A DNA stretch of 12,844 nt from Phoronis ovalis (Eukaryota > Phoronida > Phoronidae). A program made the position numbers and the translations under genes. A model generated the notes under the pieces. The model was not told the DNA's origin. It worked only from the letters and a program-made list of their open reading frames with translations, and searched no databases. This document shows, piece by piece, positions 9,989 to 12,844 of this stretch (its first letter is position 1; each line of letters starts with the position of its first letter). The stretch lies in assembly GCA_028565635.1 (NCBI GenBank), contig JAOXYB010031153.1:1820-14663 (forward strand), written 5' to 3'.

Positions 9989-10273
9989 TTATCGTAAATA
10001 CTCTGCCTGACTCTCTACATAGTCAAGAATTTCTGTTGCTAATTTTACAGCAGTTTCAGCTTTTTCCTGAGTGAACAGGTCTGCAGGAATAACATCTCCT
10101 TCGTGCATATCGGGATAACGCATGCGGACTGATGCGTACCGACCTAGCAGCCCTTCCAGTTCGTGTGCTAGTCGTCGGTCTTCTGTGTCATACGCCAACT
10201 CAGTAAGTATATGCGAATTTGAATGAGATGAAAATCTTGTGTACTGCGCAGCTTTCAGTGCCTTTTCAGCAGC
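9989..10273 (-). CDS. Terminal exon of a sacsin-like HEPN-domain protein
   Basis: This minus-strand exon encodes the last 94 residues of a protein, starting at the acceptor AATTTCAG|GCT (phase 0) and ending in TAA at 9989-9991. It begins AAEKALKAAQYTR, continues with a helix around ELEGLLGRY, then VRMRYPDM, then AETAVKLATEILDYVES. The EKALKAA helix, the RYPD motif and the final A-x-x-A-hydrophobic helix ending in a VES-like tail are the hallmarks of the HEPN fold as found at the C-terminus of sacsin and related J-domain/HEPN proteins. In sacsin this domain dimerises and binds nucleotides. No R-x(4-6)-H ribonuclease motif is visible in this part, so a structural or binding role is more likely than RNA cleavage. 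The first helix, usually with a W-x-x-x-A-x-x-D-L pattern, must lie in an upstream exon not found here. Which multidomain protein this belongs to is not determined. Confidence 0.8.
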   Translation of the reverse strand, partial: AAEKALKAAQYTRFSSHSNSHILTELAYDTEDRRLAHELEGLLGRYASVRMRYPDMHEGDVIPADLFTQEKAETAVKLATEILDYVESQAEYLR

Positions 10274-10571
10274 CTGAAATTAAATAAAATTATTGAATTA
10301 AAACAAAGTCAATGTTATGCATAATTTATGAATTCCTTTTCATAAAACATATCCACGCATGTGGGTTTCGCAATATCTGTTCTAGAGTTTACTTTTCTTT
10401 ATTCAAACCTTACTGGAATACGAACAAAGGAGACAACTTCTTTTTTTCTTATCGAAAAAGAATAAAGGAAATATTTCATTTCCCTTATTCAGTAAGGAAA
10501 GAAGCAAAGGCCTAACTTATGCCATGTAGTGGTGAAATTTGTTATTGTTGCCATCAGGATTTCTTAAAATG

Positions 10572-10639
10572 AGCTCCAGATTTAGATTCAGCTCCAGATT
10601 CAACGTAAAGTCAGCTCCAGATTCAGATTCAGATTCGAA
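10572..10639. repeat. Tandem AGCTCCAGATT-type repeats forming the left arm
   Basis: AGCTCCAGATT occurs three times, starting at 10572, 10590 and 10613, followed by a run of CAGATT hexamers ending in TCGAA. The third copy is the left terminal inverted repeat of the element at 10611-10895. Confidence 0.7.
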
Positions 10640-10691
10640 AAAAATAAAAAATAAAATGCTCTAAATTGTAATCATTTGATAAAAATAATGA

Positions 10692-10823
10692 CTTTTTTGG
10701 AATATTTTCACGGATTTTTAATAACAAAATGCAGAAACAAGATACACTAGTTATAAAGGAATCTTAATATACACCTGGAATACTCACAAAAAAGCGATAA
10801 AAAATATGTTGCCAAGCAACAAG
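10692..10823. repeat. Repeat module, copy A
   Basis: This shares a diverged direct copy with 11082-11191. Common blocks include GAATATTTT followed by ACGGATTTTTA, then TAACAAAATGCAGAAACAAG, ACACTAGT and a shared end TATGTTGCCAAGCAACAAG. Copy A has about 20 extra bases between ACACTAGT and that end. Confidence 0.8.
10808..10820. promoter_or_regulatory. X-box-like palindrome (RFX motif), site 1
   Basis: GTTGCCAAGCAAC matches the published RFX-factor X-box consensus GTNRCC-N(0-3)-RGYAAC with a one-base spacer. It lies at the end of repeat module A, inside the inverted-repeat element. Binding is inferred from the motif only. Confidence 0.5.
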
Positions 10824-10993
10824 GCCTCCAGCAATATTTGTCGAAAGGTGCGGCCGCAACGTTTATTTCGAATCTGAATTTGAATCTGGAGCTGAAGATC
10901 AAAAAAAATTGTTTGGATCCAAATTTTCCAAAAGTATTTTTTTTCTAAAAGTCGGTGATCTTCACAAGTTCCACTAATAATTATTTCTTTGCT

Positions 10994-11026
10994 GACTGAT
11001 GCGTACCGACCTAGCAGCCCTTCCAG
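10994..11026 (-). pseudogene. 33-bp exact copy of part of the HEPN exon
   Basis: These 33 bp are identical to 10127-10159 in the HEPN exon, in the same orientation. On the minus strand they encode the exon's LEGLLGRYASV. The match ends abruptly on both sides, and the flanks differ from the exon. On the minus strand the copy is preceded by ...ATAGAAG but is not followed by a GT donor, so it is not an obvious alternative exon. It is a broken exon fragment, not a gene. Confidence 0.85.
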
Positions 11027-11081
11027 CTTCTATGGAATTGAAACATATCTTTTCTGCAAATTTTCAAAATGTTTCAAATGA

Positions 11082-11191
11082 TTTTTCTGAATATTTTTAC
11101 GGATTTTTAGTAACAAAATGCAGAAACAAGAAACACTAGTATACTCCTGCACTCAGAAAAAAGTGAAAAAAATATGTTGCCAAGCAACAAG
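11082..11191. repeat. Repeat module, copy B
   Basis: Diverged direct copy of 10692-10823, in the same orientation and somewhat shorter, ending in the identical TATGTTGCCAAGCAACAAG. Unlike copy A it has no flanking terminal inverted repeats. It starts 55 bp after the exon-fragment copy. Confidence 0.8.
11176..11188. promoter_or_regulatory. X-box-like palindrome (RFX motif), site 2
   Basis: Identical 13-mer to site 1, GTTGCCAAGCAAC, at the end of repeat module B. The core and its flanking bases are unchanged between the two modules although the rest has diverged. Confidence 0.5.
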
Positions 11192-11265
11192 TTCATTGTA
11201 TCGACACAAACATTTACAGACAAGTCTAAAATTGAATTATCTTTCAAACTGCTAACTTTTTTTAA

Positions 11266-11297
11266 AGTTAATCGTTGCCATCGCAACCAAATTAACT
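11266..11297. promoter_or_regulatory. Nested palindrome around X-box-like site 3
   Basis: GTTGCCATCGCAAC at 11274-11287 matches the X-box consensus except for C at the R position, with a two-base spacer. It is enclosed by an outer inverted repeat, AGTTAAT at 11266-11272 and ATTAACT at 11291-11297. It lies outside the repeat modules. Confidence 0.4.
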
Positions 11298-11580
11298 AAT
11301 TCTTATAAAAAATATCCCATTTAATTACTTTCGTTTTTTTCTATTAAGTATCTTTTTCTTACAATTAAAAAGCATATAAATCATTCGAAAATAGCCAAAA
11401 AATAAAGAGACGCAACTTTATGATTTTATCAACTGTTTTTTCATTTTCGCATTGGTTGCTGCTTCATATATGAGTAATATTTCATATCTTGACAGACAAC
11501 ATAAAAATCTTTCACCAAAATGAGCTTTCTATCATCATGGTTATTTAGCTTGCTATTCTGAAGACACTGGTGTAAACATA

Positions 11581-11594
11581 GTTGTCATGGCAAC
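11581..11594. promoter_or_regulatory. X-box-like palindrome (RFX motif), site 4
   Basis: GTTGTCATGGCAAC has one mismatch to the X-box consensus (T for C at position five) and a two-base spacer. It is outside the repeat modules, so the motif here is not explained by the A/B duplication. Confidence 0.4.
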
Positions 11595-12603
11595 CAATTA
11601 TTTTGATTTTGCACAAATGTTGTTGATTTTAAACTCCTTTTTACTGGAATAAAACGCTTTTTACACACTTTCAAATAGAACATGAATTCAATCAAACATA
11701 TCAAAAACTGTTTGGTTTTAATTATAAATTATACATAAAAACAATAATTCAAAAACGTATAAATTTTGCATATATTTCTGGGGATTAATATGTTTAGCCT
11801 AAAATAAAATCAGTTTCAAATCAATGTACCCCTTGTCGACTAAACATGTTAGATTACTAAACAGGTTCGTATACACCCGTAAAGCAATTTTTAAGATTTG
11901 GTTTATTAAAAAAAATAATATTTCGAAATTATTGTCAGAATTTTCCGAAGAGGCAACATATTTTAAAAAAAACACAATAAAAATAGCGTTTGGATTCTTT
12001 TTACATGTGTTACAATTCCGAGGGGTAAAATTAAGTTGAAATTACTTTTGATTGTGACATATTAAAAAAAAGCTGATACGACTGATATATGAAACATATG
12101 CAGTTGTAAACAATTATGGCAATTTTAATCATGGACAACTTTGCGCGTATAATGTATACATATATGATATAATTGTATAATTCTGCGTCAATGTCAGCGA
12201 TCCTATGTAACATATTACATCCAGTTCGTGCAACATTTTTTTCCTTTCATTGTGTAAATACTCTTGTAATAGTTAATATTATCTTAACTTTTCATTTAGA
12301 CATTTTGTATAAGGTATTCCCTTTCCAATGATGTACAATGCAAGCATATATTTTAGGCAGATGTATTTCTATTAATTAACTATTAATTACGATTACAAGT
12401 AGCACAGATAGCGAAATGGTACCAATATCGTGACCGGCGGGTTACGCTTCGTAAAAGATACTGCAGTGTCTAACGTGATACAGTTATATATGTAAATTCT
12501 AAGAGTATATTTCATAAATAAAATCAAAATAAGACAATACAATTTAGCTCTTTGAGTTTTTTTAGCTGCTTGTCCAAGAATGTGAATTTTCGGTCAAATG
12601 TAG

Positions 12604-12828
12604 GTATGCGTATTGCACTCTTTGGAAATAAGAAATACCGGGAACCCAGTGTTTAAAGATATTTGGGAGAAATATTTGGTAGTAGCTGTGCCAAAACACA
12701 AAGTAGCCGTTGACGACGTGTTATTGAAGAGTAGCGCGAGAAATATGTCTTACGGCATATTGGATGCAGAACTGGTACAACCTCATAATATAAAGGGTAG
12801 CACAACTCGTACAGCTGCTTTAACCTAG
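12604..12828 (+). CDS. Coding-like open frame of unknown product at the right edge
   Basis: The plus frame is open from just after a TAG at 12601-12603 to TAG at 12826-12828. It lacks an early ATG, so if real it is an exon entered by splicing. Likely acceptors are ATGTAG at 12603, AATAAG at 12632 or CCCAG at 12649. The translation has a globular-protein composition, with VFKDIWEKYLVVAVPKHKVA, DDVLLKSSARNMSYGILDAE and a Thr/Arg-rich end TTRTAALT. No domain or family is recognised. The opposite strand is also open for about 60 codons, so the strand is not certain. GC content is clearly higher than in the flanks. It could be a terminal exon or a decayed fragment of a repeat-family gene. Confidence 0.35.
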   Translation, partial: VCVLHSLEIRNTGNPVFKDIWEKYLVVAVPKHKVAVDDVLLKSSARNMSYGILDAELVQPHNIKGSTTRTAALT

Positions 12829-12844
12829 GTATTTGTCACCCGAG

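Larger units (their letters stand above)
10611..10895. mobile_element. MITE-like element with 29-bp terminal inverted repeats
   Basis: The left end 10611-10639 (starting TCAGCTCCAGATTCAG, ending AGATTCGAA) and the right end 10867-10895 are reverse complements over 29 bp with one mismatch. They enclose about 227 bp with no open frame. This size and structure fit a non-autonomous DNA transposon (MITE) or foldback element. I see no clear target-site duplication, and the left arm sits in a short tandem array, so a recombination-derived foldback repeat is an alternative. Repeat module A and one X-box palindrome lie inside it. It probably sits in the last intron of the HEPN gene. Confidence 0.5.
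10274..12600. other. Probable last intron of the HEPN gene and repeat-rich non-coding DNA
   Basis: No upstream HEPN exon was found on the minus strand here. The first 1.3 kb holds the inverted-repeat element, the two repeat modules, the exon-fragment copy and the X-box-like palindromes listed separately. A 13-bp AT-rich hairpin lies at 10460-10490; its single mismatch becomes a G-U pair in minus-strand RNA. From about 11600 to 12600 the DNA is AT-rich and featureless, apart from a GC-richer patch near 12400-12475 whose open frames are short on both strands. Open frames of 60-71 codons here are AT-biased and have no recognisable domain. Confidence 0.45.

Noticed and set aside
9989-10273. HEPN exon as a toxin or ribonuclease of a defence system
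   Set aside because: No R-x(4-6)-H motif is visible in this part, the exon is spliced in a eukaryotic setting, and the RYPD-containing sequence fits the sacsin-type C-terminal HEPN domain better.
10312-10515. Plus-strand 67-codon open frame beside the HEPN exon
   Set aside because: It lies in the probable intron of the minus-strand gene and its translation is low-information, Phe/Lys-rich sequence.
11824-12213. Two open frames (plus 11824-12039, minus 12031-12213)
   Set aside because: Lys/Phe/Ile/Asn-rich translations typical of AT-rich non-coding DNA; no motif or conserved feature visible.
1-12844. tRNA or rRNA genes, CRISPR arrays, LTR pairs or reverse-transcriptase open frames
   Set aside because: None was recognised by reading both strands. 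Small structured RNAs cannot be excluded without covariance-model searches.

Overview
This window reads as AT-rich genomic DNA from an animal, probably an invertebrate and plausibly a mollusc. Coding blocks are broken by GT-AG introns with pyrimidine-rich acceptors, intergenic DNA is long and AT-rich, and there are no bacterial-style operons or ribosome binding sites. The mollusc suggestion is only a guess, from base composition and the presence of a sacsin-type HEPN exon and a tandem MATH-domain gene. No rRNA, tRNA, CRISPR array or intact transposon was seen.

Layout from left to right. Positions 3-107 may be the last codons of a plus-strand gene entering from the left, followed by an AATAAA signal at 212-217. 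After about 1.5 kb of non-coding DNA, 1744-2877 is a long plus-strand coding exon with about three tandem MATH/TRAF-like beta-sandwich domains. It ends at a clear splice donor (AAG|GTACAG), so the protein continues beyond the exon. Positions 2878-6635 are AT-rich, with no exon I can assign confidently and one 18-bp tandem repeat at 5841-5894. The 3' end of a plus-strand gene follows: a probable exon at 6636-6749, an exon at 6806-6948 and a terminal exon at 7351-8221. The last encodes a short helical segment and a disordered tail with 13 DKY motifs. Whether this is the same gene as the MATH exon cannot be decided from the sequence.

Positions 8222-9988 separate two convergent genes. Positions 9989-10273 on the minus strand are the terminal exon of a HEPN-domain protein resembling the C-terminus of sacsin. 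Its upstream exons are not recognised here. The DNA just upstream of it (10274 to about 11600, probably its last intron) is a patchwork: a roughly 285-bp element with 29-bp terminal inverted repeats, two diverged copies of a module of about 110-130 bp, an exact 33-bp copy of part of the HEPN exon, and four palindromes that match or nearly match the RFX-factor X-box. The right edge holds an unassigned coding-like open frame at 12604-12828.

I see no evidence that these genes form one system. The most unusual features are the HEPN-exon fragment and X-box-like palindromes in the probable intron, and the DKY-repeat tail.
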